64,000 bases of DNA from Bugulina stolonifera (GCA_935421135.1 OW285197.1:10753223-10817222), one strand, 5' to 3'. Positions 1 to 15,500 are shown, counted from the first letter of the stretch. Numbers and translations: made by a program. The notes: generated from the letters alone by a model not told the origin.

Positions 1-54
1 TCCTTGCATAAAACCACCATGTATTATTAACTATCAAGATACAACTTTCTGCAG

Positions 55-161
55 ATATCACTCATAACAAACATGACAATGTTCTGTAGATCCTCACTAT
101 GTAGCAAACCGCACAATATCAATGAGACGTTCAAAAGTATCAAAGGATATATGTTACCATG
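55..161 (+). CDS. possible coding exon of a gene entering from the left (uncertain)
   Basis: An open stretch follows a CTGCAG acceptor and ends at a good donor (CATG then GTGAGT). It reads about 35 codons without a stop and would leave two bases for the next exon. Joining it directly to the exon at 1017 breaks phase, so it either needs an unseen intermediate exon or is not coding. No family recognised. Confidence 0.2.
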
Positions 162-1016
162 GTGAGTAAATATCTATATTTCATTCAATATTCTCGACTG
201 ATTGGTAAACTAAAGGGGTGACTAGAATGCACATGGCAGCTAGAAATGATGAGCGAGCCCACAGCCATCTAGAATTAAATAAAAGAAGATGGCGTGTTAG
301 TGGAGAGAAAACATAAGAAGGACCACAATCAATACCATAGCATTGACTTCAGTAATATTCAAATAGTATCTGTTACTGCTACTGCTAGTCTCCTTACCAT
401 TGGTCTGGGCATCGAATTGCTATCATCTTCATCATTGTTCTGCAATCAACAACATAATGAGCAGACACATAGAACCAGTGTGGATGCTATTACCATCTTT
501 TGTTAAAAATTTCCGATCATAAAGGCATGCAATGTCACATTAAAGTGAGTAGGCAGGTAGGGCTTGGTGCTAGTAATGTGTTAGTAATGTTTATTTTGTT
601 GGTGGAGATCAGCGTAGTTTCAGTATGCAAGATAGCACAACTTGATATTATATGTCAAGGAAGTAACTAACATTTTTAGGCTTTACTTATGCCGCTAATC
701 AGTCTTTAGAGAAAAGAGGATGATAATAGACGAGGTTGGTTTTAATCAAAGATTCATTTTTTGGCAAATATTGTTCATTGAAGCATCCGCTTTCAGCCTA
801 CATACCATTGAGCTTTAGTTCTTCTAGCTCAAATTCAACTCTCACTGGTAACATCCTATATTACACAATGCAATGATTGAAGTCTCATTACATACTCTAA
901 TCATGACATCATGTTGATCATATGGTGACAAAAATGACAACAGTGATCAAACTTGGGAGTTATATAATATTCAGCTCAAGTATATATTGTAAACTTTCAA
1001 TCTTATTGACTACCAG

Positions 1017-1713
1017 GAGATGACTACGAGACCGACTCAGACGATGAGGAAGAGGAGTTTGAGTATGTAGCTGCCGTCAGCGACTGGGCACAAGGTCATG
1101 TGATGAGACTAAAACCATTTCTTCCAGGATTCATCTCTTTCTTTGTTCTTTGTGAGTCTTTATATAGAGTTAGTGATGTACCCACATAACAGTGTACTTA
1201 TGCAATAATATCTACACCATTATTCATGTACCTGGTAATAACATCTGTTGACTGTTACTGTTCCAATAGTGACCTTGGCATTGACCTAAAGGCATTGAAT
1301 ATGTACAGTGTACATGTAATTATTAGTGTCTTCACGGCCTCTTGGGTCGCAAATAAAAATTCTAAGATGGCCGTCCGGCCTAGGCCACAAGGGCTATTGA
1401 CCTGAGATTTTGCTTGGCCAGATGAAACCATCCCTAGCTCATCAGCACACCCGAGTTTTTTCACATAAAAAGGAGGGTTTTGCCTTCAGCCCCAGCCGGT
1501 GTGTTCGCGACTCTGTGACAGATATGTGCCGGAAAAATTTTTGCAATTTGGCTTGTGCCTGAAATTTATGTCATGAAAACATTAGCTATTATTTAGAGGA
1601 CTCAACCTTATTGTGCATGTCTTCCTTATCTATGTGTACACTGTTTGCTTACAGGGCTGTTCACCATGAATTACGCTATATTTGGCAGCGCTCCAGCTAC
1701 TACAGACAAGTGA
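1017..1713 (+). CDS. 3'-terminal two exons of a small acidic single-pass membrane protein
   Basis: Exons 1017-1151 and 1655-1713 join in phase across GTGAGT and TTACAG splice sites. They encode an acidic stretch (about DDYETDSDDEEEEFEYV), then a hydrophobic segment (FLPGFISFFVLWLF), then a short tail ending FGSAPATTDK and TGA. The acidic cytosolic-like run followed by one membrane segment resembles a tail-anchored or single-pass protein, but I do not recognise the family. A possible first exon is 227-293 (ATG at 227, MHMAARNDERAHS...), which keeps phase and would give an 86-residue protein, but its donor (C then GTGTTA) is weak. The short tail could equally be the end of a larger protein whose other exons lie off the left edge. 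Confidence 0.5.
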
Positions 1714-3571
1714 CCAATCAGGACGCAAGCTTTCAGTAACTCCATAAAATACATGTTGGTTGTGAACAAGTCAAAACTGATTTGAATATTTCTTGTTGTA
1801 AAACTCCAAGAGTTTAAATATAGTAAAATGTATATGATGTTGAACAAAATACATGAGGCTCTATTTATTGGAATATTATCATAGAATAATGTATGTGGAT
1901 AAACTGATTTACACTACACTTTACTGAAGAATGTAAATACACTGCAGCTTCTGCACTGTGTTACTAATAAAATGTATAAAGCACGTGGAACCATTGATTG
2001 AAGGAAACCACATAGTAAATGACACCAACGTAATGCTGAAAATTCAGCGTGTTTGGGCAGGAGTTGCGCCCTCTCTGTTACAAGCAATTTGCATTTATCC
2101 AGCGAAAATGTTTAGCCAGCAATCTATTGGCTTAATCATTACAGTGTGCGTGCGCACTATAGTTGGAAATTTCCATCTCAGTTTCACTTCCACCCATCTT
2201 GGCTGCAGAATCGCCTGAATCACTATCAGTCAGCATCAAAGTGTCGGATCTCAAAGCTCACTACACGCCTTATCCTGCACAAATCACGCAAACATTGAAG
2301 CCTCAACTTTTAGGTACCAACATTCGGCTGCCGTTATATAAAAAATCAACCTGAACTTTAGATGCAGATAGCTATTAAAAACCAATCTAAGTCAAAGAAA
2401 CCAATACAAGTACTCATACGACACATACGAACGTCTATACTTTACTAATACTTCTATTACTTACTCACTGTAACTATACTCTATAGGTACCAACTAATTC
2501 ATAACTCAGCTTTCCTGTCTAGCTAAGTATTTGTTTTCAAAAATAATACGTTTTGGTATAGAATAAGAATATAACAAAAATACAATTAAAAATAAAATTA
2601 TTTATATTAATATTTTATTATTTATTGTTATTTAATTATAAAAGAACTTGATTCTGAACGCTACAACTGAACAATAAATAAAATATATTGTTTTGAATTG
2701 TTGTAGCGTTCAAATCAAATTCTAACTTCTGGGTACTTTTAATTATTGAATAGTTCGAAGTATGTGTATTTATCTGATATAATTAGTTGGAATGCCCCAT
2801 AATGATAATCACAAATTAGCAATTTAATATGAACTGAAACTGATGATAGCTATACTATATATTTTTTACCTGAGCAAAACAGTTCATAAATTTCACTAAG
2901 TTATTATGTATATGGTGGTCAACCTGATCATTACATAGAAAACATTAACACTAATTGTATATAGATTCAGATATTATCCATGACATCATGTGAATTTTAA
3001 TTAAAGTAGAATGGTCATCTGCTGAGTAGTATAAGTATAATAGATTCAAGGTTGAACAGACTCTTCAACTTATGTTTTCATCTACAGCCACACAAGGTAA
3101 CTACCTCCATAGATCAACCTGACTCTTGTTTAGACATATTGAGTACGTGAAAGAGTCAACTGAGAGCAGGGGTGATCTATACCCACATTCAGATACATAT
3201 TATGTCTCGACTTCTCAACAGGTTCAGGCAGAAGGTCAGGCCTTGATCAATGTCATGATGGTTTATACATGTAGATTGTTGTAAGCTAATGTAGTTGCAT
3301 TGTCCACCATAAATAGCTTACAGAGACCTCCAATCATAAAATAGGTTCGAGGACAGCTAATCTCTCCACACTTGGATTAGCTAAGCCTAAAGTTTTACAT
3401 CTGTTCTTATAGCATCAGGATAAAGCATTGAGAAGACACATTAGTTTCATGCAATTATATTCCAATCTATTGTATAGCTAAAGCTGATTTACTCTCTAGG
3501 TGTATTTTATTGTAGTGGAATTTTACTTCATCTTTTGCACCCACATTGTTTGATTCTTTCTTAAGATTGTA
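1714..3571. other. intergenic region and 5' flank of TRIM-like copy 1
   Basis: No convincing exon seen. From about 2050 the sequence is alignable with 21287-23436 upstream of copy 2, so this is the conserved upstream flank in the duplication. The blocks around 2140-2350 and 3060-3570 are best conserved. An AT-rich stretch lies at 2520-2700. Any untranslated first exon would be in the conserved blocks but cannot be fixed without transcripts. Confidence 0.6.
2143..2158. promoter_or_regulatory. NRF-1-like GC palindrome conserved in both TRIM-like flanks
   Basis: The core GTGCGTGCGCAC occurs here and again at 21384-21395 in otherwise AT-rich flanks. It is one mismatch from the NRF-1 consensus (YGCGCAYGCGCR). 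It is followed in both copies by a conserved stretch containing CAGTT. Binding is inferred only. Confidence 0.35.
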
Positions 3572-6500
3572 ATGGCCGGAGTAACAGACCTCAAGAACGT
3601 CACCTGTGCTATTTGTTTGAATGTGGATGGTCTCCGAGACCCCAGAGCTCTCCCGTGTCTCCATGTTTTCTGTCTGGATTGTCTGAAACAATCTTATGAC
3701 AGAAGTAAGATTCTAAGATGTTCCCTGTGCAGGTAAGTATTAGTAAGTATACCATCTACAGAATTTACATAAATATACCATTATTCTACTGCTCCAGGTC
3801 GATTTAATGTCTAATTCTTTGGTAATGATCATTCTATCTATTCTACAGAGAGAACCACAACATGGCTCCAGAGACTCTGCCATCAGCCACAGAGACAGCT
3901 CTGGTGGATCCATCAATACTCTGCGAAGTGTGTATAAAGAAAGGGGAGAACCAACCACAACCAGCAGTAACATACTGTAGTGACTGTCCGAAGCTCTACT
4001 GCGTTAATCATATGCTTGTAAGTTTGTTAATGGTAAAGTGAGTAGATTAACAGGTCAAAGGTTAGTGAGTTCAGTTGTAATGCTCCAACAAAAACATCTT
4101 TCCATTAGTATGTACATGTAGTAATAAGTTTACACCCCAGAACCTTGTGTTATTAGACTCACCAAATAAAGCGGGCAGTGTGAGGCTAACACAATCTGTG
4201 ATGTAGTAAATGGGTGTGGCATAATGGATGGTATCAAACAGTCACATGCAAAGTCATGTGATGTAGCAAGGTGATTAGACTGTGACCTAGTTAGTTTTAC
4301 TGATTAAATATAATAGGCTATACAATAGAACCACCTCCCCTAGAATGTTTACTTATCACGTGACCGCTCGCAAGGAGAAACTGGATGAAGGTTGTTTTCT
4401 CATTGTTTACATTAGCAACCATTATAATTTTATATAAGATAAAAAATTTTTGGGAAGGGATTTTAATACTTTCCCAGCTTTTATGACCAAATCTTTTTTT
4501 GCAGAACATAGACTAGGTATGTTAATGTATTAAAAACAGACCATAAAATTTGTTTCAAAGCTTTATGGCTGTAATATATTTGACCACTAATAGAGACCCT
4601 ATTTTCATTGTCATAACCTATGTTTTATATAATATTATAGTGGATCTATTGCGCCCACCCAACTTTTGTAGTTATGGTTTGTGATAAGAACCTGAACTAA
4701 GAATTTTGCTTTTGTCATAAACTTTTCCCTAATGTTTCCAGCAGAGAATTGCCAGAATCATTGTCTCTCATCTAATAATTCAACCTGTATTAGAATAAGG
4801 GCTCCTGTCTGATTCAACCTCCCCCACATATACCCTGTCATAACTTCCAGCTATGGTTTTGATTAACAATACTTTTACAATACAATGAAGGTCTCCAGTA
4901 ATTTTATGCTGCATCACATATATACTGTATAATCCCACAATGATATACTATAATGTCTATAAATAATCTACTCATGCACAATTCAGGCTAATTCAGGCTA
5001 ACAAATAAGTATTAAGTTTACATCACAATTTGTACACCTTTCTAATATTGGCCAGTGTACATGTAGCCTACTGTACTAATATTTGCTAAATAATTTATTC
5101 ATTTACATGTATAAGTGCACCTACATGCAATCTGTACCTGTATCACTTAATATTAATAATCAGCTATAATTATAATCTATACAGTGACACTCTTGTGGTA
5201 TATAGCATAAGCTATTATGGCACAACTTTATCCTGTAGTGCTGTGCATGCTGGCATTCAACCTAAGGTACCAAATGGTGGTTGTCAGCTGCTCCATTATT
5301 AGTTGACTATTTTTACTCATTGATTGGGTACATTTACCAATGTGCTATTCCTATGATTTTGTTTAGCAATATAATAAAATATTGTGCTGACATTGTTAGC
5401 CCAAGTTCTTATCACAAACCATGGCAACAGAGTTGGGTGGGCACAATAGATCCACTATAATATATATAAAACATAGGTTATAGCAATGGAAATAGAGTCT
5501 AATTAGTGGCCAAATTTATTACAGTCATAAAGCTTTTAAACCAATTTTATGGTCTGTTTTATATACATCAACATACCTAGTCTATGTTCTATAAAAAATA
5601 TTTGGGCAAAAAAGCTGAGAAAGCATTGAAATCCCCTTTCAAAAGTTTTTCAAAGTATATATAATTATAATGGTTGCCAATGTAAACAATGAGAAAACTA
5701 CCTTCATCCGTCTGTTCCACACTAGCGAACCTCCCGCTAATGAAATGATATTGTCACGTTGTAGAGTTACAGCGACTAATTCGGAGATTGTTTTGTGACG
5801 TGATCAGGACTCAGATCAGTGAAGTTCTTTTAACAAGTTTATTTGCTTGCTAATAACGAGTTCTGAGAGTTCTGACCGTAAAAACTACAATGGTATAAAA
5901 TGCATACAATAACAATAATAATACAATGATAGTGGTAGGCTACATGAATATAAAAACATTATAAAAGCAGTATGTGTATAATATAGTATTAAATTGACAG
6001 GTTGAGTTGGCAATTACAAGAACAATAGTAAAAGACATATTAAATATCCATTGCTTGACAATTAACAACATGAAATATATTTATTATTTAACATTATTAT
6101 TAAAAATAGTACATTTACCTCTTTCTCTCTCTAGTCTGCTGAACTATGATGGTTGACTCTTGCTACACTTGTTTAGGTAGCTTGATACTATGTACTACAC
6201 TTAGTAAGGTAGTATAACTTTTGGAAACTGTAATTACTACACTTGGTAGCTTACAACAAATAACTATGAATTCTAGTCATAGACTAGAATTGTTGGATAC
6301 TTTTTAGCAGCATGGTTGCTATACAAATTAAAAATACAATATTAGAGAGGGTCTTATATACTTCTTCATTTGGAAGACAAACATGTTTCCCAATAAGGAT
6401 GAATCTTTTTGGTACCAGGATCTGATGGGGCAGGAAGTGTAAACAACCTGTGATGTCACAGTGTTGCAGAAGACATTCCCTAACAATAGTGTGATTTAGT

Positions 6501-9500
6501 TGTTTGTCAATTAATTAATTAGGTGTTTTTGGTGACTTGAGCAATAGGATGAATAACTGTATTTTGCTGCTATTCTTGTGAATCTACACACGTGACTACG
6601 AGTAAGCATTCTAGGGGAGGTAATTCTATGTGTTTTATATACATCAACATACCTAGTCTATGTTCTATAAAAAATATTTGGGCAAAAAAGCTGAGAAAGC
6701 ATTGAGATCCCCTTCCAAAATTTTTTCGTGGTATATATAATTATAATGGTTGCCAATGTAAACAATGAGAAAACTACCTTCATCCGTCTGTTCCACACTA
6801 GCGAACCTCCCGCTAATGAAATGATATTGACTACGAGTAAGCATTCTAGGGGAGGTAATTCTATGGGCTATACACCCCACCCTTACTACCAATTGAGGCA
6901 AGTCTAATTTTCCGATTAGGCAATTGTTATATTAGTAGCACAGGGCAAAGTATGAGAGATAAGGAACTAGTTTTATAACTGATAACAGACTGTAAACCAG
7001 TCAAGTATTTTATTATCAATCTAAGTGGGTGATCAAATAGATAAAATATTAAACATGCTTGTCTTGCCTGACTTTGCTGGAACCTCATTTTCAGTACCAA
7101 TATGATAGTATATCGAGGTAGGACATTAGCTACCGTCCCTTCTTCTTCTGCATGTATAAACTAAGTATATAGACTAAGACTACCTGCCACCCATAGCCCA
7201 ACATCAAAGTTACTTGAGGAATGGTATTCAAGGTCAAAATTACAGACGCAACATTTGAATTTGTTGGAAATGGATTGGTATTGCTTATAGACAATGGAAT
7301 CAAAAAGTCAAATTCTACTCTTAAATAAACTTAGGCAATAACTGTACACATTGTAAATTTAGTGAAATATGTCCACTGTTTTGTATAGAGAAGTGATCGA
7401 AACCAAAATTTGATTAGCTTATAACGTTCCCAGAATTTTTTATTGGGTGGCATAATGTTATTGATTTGCGAGGGGAGTTACTCGAAGACTTTCTTAGGTT
7501 AGTGCCAGTATATCACTGGACTAACAACATGAGCCCACGTAGTAATTATACAACTAGTCCGCTTTATTTCTGCTACCAAGTACTTGTGAATGCCACTGTC
7601 TATTTACCAACAACAATGCAGAGAATTGCAATGGGTTGCTGGATATATTTGCACCTACATAAAGTAGTAGCTTTAAGCTAAGCAGGAACTAGAAGTGGGC
7701 TCCCTTTTGCAACAGGAGAGCAAACTACAGAAAACATCGCCGTAAAGGCTGGTGATCAAATGACTTTAGTTTGTCCAATGTTAATAATTTCATGTATAGG
7801 CAGTATTAGTTTATCAGTGTACATGTACATACTCAACTTGCGCTGTAGAAATTGTTCTAATTTGGTCTCCTCCTCCATTGTATAGAGAATATTGTACATA
7901 TATTTATTACAGGAACATGACAGCCTACTGGAGGAACATTCCAGAGTAAATGTACACAAATACAAACAACTCGGCAAGAAGCAAGAAGATAGAATGTGTT
8001 TCGAGCATGCAGATAAAGCCTACACTATGGGATGTAGGAACTGCTGCGAACTGATGTGTGTGAAATGTGTATCTGCAGCTGGTACTTGTACTAAAGGTTA
8101 GTAGGTGTAATCTACATCCATAATTTTGTATAGATTCCGTTCTATTGTAATGAATATCTTATAGATGTTGTCCAGTTTTATCTTGTATAAGTTACTACAA
8201 TTGTAGCTTACTGTTGATAGTATAAACAGGCCAAAACTGAAACCTAGGTCGGGTGGTATCTTACCCTTCCCTAATATTCTATCAAGTAGGGTTCACTGTC
8301 CTACTGTGTTCACTGTAAACTAGTCTGATTCTATTCCCTACACTTTATCTCATACTTATAATGTGCTCACTGTAAGCTAGTCTGATTCTATTCCCTGCTC
8401 TTTATCTCATACTTATAATGTGCTCACTGTAAGCTAGTCTGATTCTATTCCCTGCTCTTTATCTCATACTTATAATTGACTCAGGTTCACCACACAAACC
8501 ACTCACACTGGAACAATTAGTTACAGAGCTAACAACAATGAAAGAACTGGAACAACGAGATGAAGAGTATAGGAAACTGTACAAACAGATGGATAGAGTT
8601 CTCTGTGACTATAAGATGGAGACGAAACATCTGGTAGAAGTCTTACAGAAACAACGAGATGAACAGGTATAGAGTGTTATATTGTAAGCATGTATAGAGT
8701 ATTATATTGTAAGCATGTATAAAGTATTATATTGTAAGCATGTATAGAGTATTATATTGTAAGCAGGTATAGAGTGTTATATTGTAAGCATGTATAGAGT
8801 ATTATATTGTAAGCATGTATAGAGTATTATATTGTAAGCATGTATAGAGTATTATATTGTAAGCATGTATAGAGTATTATATTGTAAGCATGTATAGAGT
8901 ATTATATTGTAAGCATGTATAGAGTATTATATTGTAAGCATGTATAGAGTATTATATTGTAAGCATGTATAGAGTATTATATTGTAAGCATGTATAGAGT
9001 ATTATACTGTAAGCATGTATAGAGTGTTATATTGTAAGCATGTATAGAGTATTATATTGTAAGCATGTATAGAGTATTATATTGTAAGCATGTATAGAGT
9101 ATTATATTGTAAGCATGTATAGAGTATTATATTGTAAGCATGTATAGAGTATTATATTGTAAGCATGCATAGAGTATTATATTGTAAGCATGTATAAAGT
9201 ATTATATTGTAAGCATGTGTAGAGTATTATATTGTAAGCATGTATAGAGTATTATATTGTAAGCATGTATAGAGTATTATATTGTAAGCATGTATGGAGT
9301 ATTATATTGTAAGCATGTATAGAGTATTATATTGTAAGCATGTATAAAGTATTATATTGTAAGCATGTATAGAATATTATATTGTAAGCATGTATAGAGT
9401 ATTATATTGTAAGCATGTATAAAGTATTATATTGTAAGCATGTATAGAATATTATATTGTAAGCATGTATAGAGTATTATATTGTAAGCATGTATAGAGT

Positions 9501-12500
9501 ATTATATTGTAAGCATGTATAGAGTATTATATTGTAAGCAGGTATAGAATATTATATTGTAAGCATGTATAAAGTATTATATTGTAAGCATGTATAGAGT
9601 ATTATATTGTAAGCATGTATAGAGTATTATATTGTAAGCATGTATAAAGTATTATATTGTAAGCATATATAGAGTATTATATTGTAAGCATGTATAGAGT
9701 ATTATATTGTAAGCATGTATAGAGTATTATATTGTAAGCATGTATAGAGTATTATATTGTAAGCATGTATAGAGTATTATATTGTAAGCATGTAAAGAGT
9801 ATTATATTGTAAGCATGTATAGAGTATTATATTGTAAGCATGTATAGAGTATTATATTGTAAGCATGTATAGAGTATTATATTGTAAGCATGTATAGAAT
9901 ATCATTTTGTAAGCATGTATAGAATATTATATTGTAAGCATGTATAGAGTATTATATTGTAAGCATGTATAGAATATTATATTGTAAGCATGTATAGAGT
10001 ATTATATTGTAAGCATGTATAGAGTATTATATTGTAAGCATGTATGGAGTATTATATTGTAAGCATGTATAGAGTATTATATTGTAAGCATGTATAGAGT
10101 ATTATATTGTAAGCATGTATAAAGTATTATATTGTAAGCATGTATAGAGTATTATATTGTAAGCATGTATAGAGTATTATATTGTAAGCATGTATAGAGT
10201 ATTATATTGTAAGCATGTATAGAGTATTATATTGTAAGCATGTATAGAGTATTATATTGTAAGCATGTATAGAGTATTATATTGTAAGCATGTATAGAGT
10301 ATTATATTGTAAGCATGTATAGAGTATTATATTGTAAGCATGTATAGAGTATTATATTGTAAGCATGTATAGAGTATTATATTGTAAGCATGTATAGAGT
10401 ATTATATTGTAAGCATGTATAGAGTATTATATTGTAAGCATGTATAGAGTATTATATTGTAAGCATGTATCGAGTATTATATTGTAAGCATGTATAAAGT
10501 ATTATATTGTAAGCATGTATAAAGTATTATATTGTAAGCATGTATAAAGTATTATATTGTAAGCGTGTAATGTACATGTAAGTGCCTTTTAGCTAAAACA
10601 TGGCGATGTTACATGGATTCTAATATTTTTCGGTCATGTGTGTTGAGTTGTCTTCTCTTTATATTCACAGCGTTTTAGGATGCATGATTTATAGCTTCAA
10701 TTTTTATGTATGCACCAAAATCTAATTGTCTTATCTTCCGCATATTCTTCTCAGTTGACATGTTGCTATGGATTGACATATTGCTATGGTTGACATATTG
10801 CTATGGGTTGGCACTAACACTTTCTCAACCAATCAATGATATCTTAGAACTATTTAACTGTCCTGTAGAAATACTGTGTATTGCATGTTTTCTACTAGTT
10901 GGGAGTGAAGTACCGATAGTAGTATGTATGTACAAGTTTTTAAAAACGAACCTCTTCCTCTTGCCTCATGTCCTAATTCTATATAAGTTTTCAGCTCTTC
11001 TCTTTCTCATCAATATCCTTAGTATCTCACTTGGTATATCTGAATTAGATTGATAGGAACTTGAATAGCACCAGTCCCCACCACACCAAGTAATTTTATG
11101 AATACGATGGAGTTGTTTTACCTTTGTCTTCCCTACTATAAAGTGGGCACAACTCCATTATACAAATACCCGTGTGCATAGCAATAATAGCTTGTTAGAC
11201 TCTGCTGATTACTGACCTTGGTGTTCCGTTCTTTTGTAGCTTGAAGCCGTGAGACTGAAGTATGAAGGGCTGGAGAAGGAGTTTTTAAAGAAGAGAGAAA
11301 AGACAGAATCGGACATGTTGGAATTTTTTGAGGAGGTGGTTGGAGTGAAGTGGATAGATCTCAGTGACCATAAGATTAGGATTGAGACGGTACTCAAGGA
11401 TAGTCATCAGGTATATCATAGAACTGAGTCTATACTATTATTACAGGTGGACATAGTAAGTGCCTCCCTTATAACAGTATATAATATTCATAGAACTTCG
11501 TCTATACTATCATTACAGGTGGAAATTGTAAAGGACTACACTAAAATCAAGTCAGATATACAGAAAGTCATAATGGAAGATCTGCCTAAGTTGGAGTTGT
11601 CTGATATGGTTTCTCTAGAGGTCAAAGGTTAATATAAATATTAATATAATAATACTGTACAAAGAGTATATTATGACTGTATTAGTATTAGAAGTGGAGT
11701 ATATGAGATGGTTACACTGTAGTTCCAGGATAATACATATTACAGTATATAGTGTAATGTTTAGATGTGGGTACACACCTTATACCCGTGTGTGTACCCT
11801 CACTTCTATCTAACACTGGGTTGTATTATAGTAGATTATCTTGTACATGTAGATATGTAAATTGTATGTTGCTCTGTACTATATATTATATTATGTGTTA
11901 CTCTGTACTATATATTATATTGTGTGTTACTCTGTACTATATATTGTACTGTGTGTTACACTGTACTATATATTATATTGTGTGTTACTCTGTACTATAT
12001 ATTATATTGTGTGTTACTCTGTACTATATATTATATTGTGTATTACTCTGTACTATATATTATATTGTGTATTACTCTGTACTATATATTACATTGTGTG
12101 TTACACTGTACTATATATTATATTGTGTGTTACTCTGTACTATATATTATATTGTGTGTTACACTGTACTATATATTATACTATGTGTTACTCTGTACTA
12201 TATATTATATTGTGTATTACTCTGTACTATATATTATATTGTGTATTACACTGTACTATATATTATATTGTGTGTTACTCTGTACTATATATTATACTGT
12301 GTGTTACTCTGTACTATATATTATACTGTGTGTTACTCTGTACTATATATTATATTGTGTGTTACTCTGTACTATATATTATAATGTGTGTTACTCTGTA
12401 CTATATATTATATTGTGTGTTACTCTGTACTATATATTATATTGTGTGTTACTCTGTACTATATATATATTATATTGTGTGTTACTCTGTACTATATATT

Positions 12501-15500
12501 ATATTGTGTGTTACACTGTACTATATATTATACTGTGTGTTACTCTGTACTATATATTATATTGTGTGTTACTCTGTACTATATATTATAATGTGTGTTA
12601 CTCTGTACTATATATTATATTGTGTGTTACTCTGTACTATATATTATATTGTGTGTTACTCTATACTATATATTATACTGTGTGTTACACTGTACTATAT
12701 ATCATATTGTGTGTTACACTGTACTATATATTATATTGTGTGTTACTCTGTACTATATATTAAATTGTGTGTTACTCTGTACTATATATTATATTGTGTG
12801 TTACTCTGTACTATATATTATAATGTGTGTTACTCTGTACTATATATTATATTGTGTGTTACTCTGTACTATATATTATATTGTGTGTTACTCTGTACTA
12901 TATATTATATTGTGTGTTACTCTGTACTATATATTATATTGTGTATTACTCTGTACTATATATTATACTGTGTGTTACTCTGTACTATATATTATATTGT
13001 GTATTACTCTGTACTATATATTATACTGTGTGTTACTCTGTACTATATATTATATTGTGTATTACTCTGTACTATATATTATATTGTGTGTTACTCTCTA
13101 CTATATATTATATCGTGTGTTACTCTATACTATATATTATATTGTGTGTTACTCTGTACTATATATTATACTGTGTGTTACTCTGTACTATATATTATAT
13201 TGTGTGTTACACTGTACTATATATTATACTGTGTGTTACTCTGTACTATATATTATATTGTGTATTACTCTGTACTATATATTATATTGTGTGTTACTCT
13301 GTACTATATATTATATCGTGTGTTATTCTATACTATATATTATATTGTGTGTTACTCTGTACTATATATTATACTGTGTGTTACACTGTACTATATATTA
13401 TATTGTGTGTTACTCTGTACTATATATTATACTGTGTGTTACTCTATACTATATATTATATTGTGTGTTACTCTGTACTATATATTATATTGTGTGTTAC
13501 TCTGTACTATATATTATATTGTGTGTTACTCTGTACTATATATTATATTGTGTAACTCTGTACTATATATTATATTGTGTGTTACTCTATACTATACATT
13601 ATATTGTGTGTTACTCTGTACTATATATTATATTGTGTATTACTCTGTACTATGTATTATATTGTGTAACTCTGTACTATGTATTATATTGTGTGTTACT
13701 CTATACTATATATTATATTGTGTGTTACTCTGTACTATATATTATATTGTGTGTTACTCTGTACTATATATTATATTGTGTGTTACTCTGTACTATATAT
13801 TATATTGTGTGTTACTCTGTATTATATATTATATTGTGTGTTACACTGTACTATATATTATATTGTGTGTTACTCTGTACTATATATTATATTGTGTGTT
13901 ACTCTGTACTATATATTATACTGTGTGTTACTCTGTACTATATATTATACTGTGTGTTACTCTGTACTATATATTATATTGTGTAACTCTATACTATATA
14001 TTATATTGTGTGTTACTCTATACTATATATTATATTGTGTGTTACTCTGTACTATATATTATACTGTGTATTACTCTGTACTATATATTATATTGTGTGT
14101 TACTCTGTACTATATATTATACTGTGTGTTACACTGTACTATATATTATATTGTGTGTTACTCTGTACTATATATTATACTGTGTATTACTCTGTACTAT
14201 ATATTATACTGTGTGTTACACTGTACTATATATTATATTGTGTATTACTCTGTACTATATATTATACTGTGTGTTACTCTGTACTATATATTATATTGTG
14301 TGTTACTCTGTACTATATATTATATTGTGTGTTACTCTGTACTATATATCATATTGTGTGTTACACTGTACTATATATTATATTGTGTATTACTCTGTAC
14401 TATATATTATATTGTGTGTTACTCTGTACTATATATTATATTGTGTGTTACTCTGTACTATATATTATATTGTGTGTTACACTGTACTATATATTATATT
14501 ATGTGTTACTCTGTACTATATATTATATTGTGTGTTACTCTGTACTATATATTATATTGTGTATTACTCTGTACTATATATTATACTGTGTGTTACTCTG
14601 TACTATATATTATATTGTGTGTTACTCTGTACTATATATTATACTGTGTGTTACTCTGTACTATATATTATATTGTGTGTTACTCTGTACTATATATTAT
14701 ATTGTGTGTTACTCTGTACTATATATTATATTGTGTGTTACTCTGTACTATATATTATATTGTGTGTTACTCTGTACTATATATTATACTGTGTATTACT
14801 CTGTACTATATATTATATTGTGTGTTACTCTGTACTATATATTATATTGTGTGTTACTCTGTACTATATATTATATTGTGTGTTACTCTGTACTATATAT
14901 TATATTGTGTGTTACACTGTACTATATATTATATTGTGTGTTACTCTGTACTATATATTATATTGTGTGTTACTCTGTACTATATATTATATTGCGTGTT
15001 ACTCTGTACTATATATTATATTGCGTGTTACTCTGTACTATATATTATATTGTGTGTTACTCTGTACTATATATTATATTGTGTATTACTCTGTACTATA
15101 TATTATATTGTGTATTACACTGTACTATATATTATATTATGTGTTACTCTGTACTATATATTATACTGTGTGTTACACTGTACTATATATTATATTATGT
15201 GTTACTCTGTACTATATATTATATTGTGTGTTACTCTGTACTATATATTGTACTGTGTGTTACTCTGTACTTTATATTATATTGTGTGTTACTCTATACT
15301 ATAATTATTATATTGTGTGTTACTCTGTACTATATATTATATTGTGTGTTACTCTGTACTATATATTATATTGTGTATTACTCTGCGCTATATATTATAT
15401 TGTGTGTTACTCTGTACTATATATTATATTGTGTGTTACTCTGTACTATATATTATATTGTGTGTTACACTGTACTATATATTATATTGTGTGTTACTCT

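Noticed and set aside
8667..10564. Regular 25-bp repeats as a CRISPR array
   Set aside because: Units are contiguous with no spacers, within an intron of an animal gene.
10706..11053. 115-codon hydrophobic open frame
   Set aside because: Lies in intron 4 of TRIM-like copy 1, has no counterpart in copy 2 and no splice or motif support.
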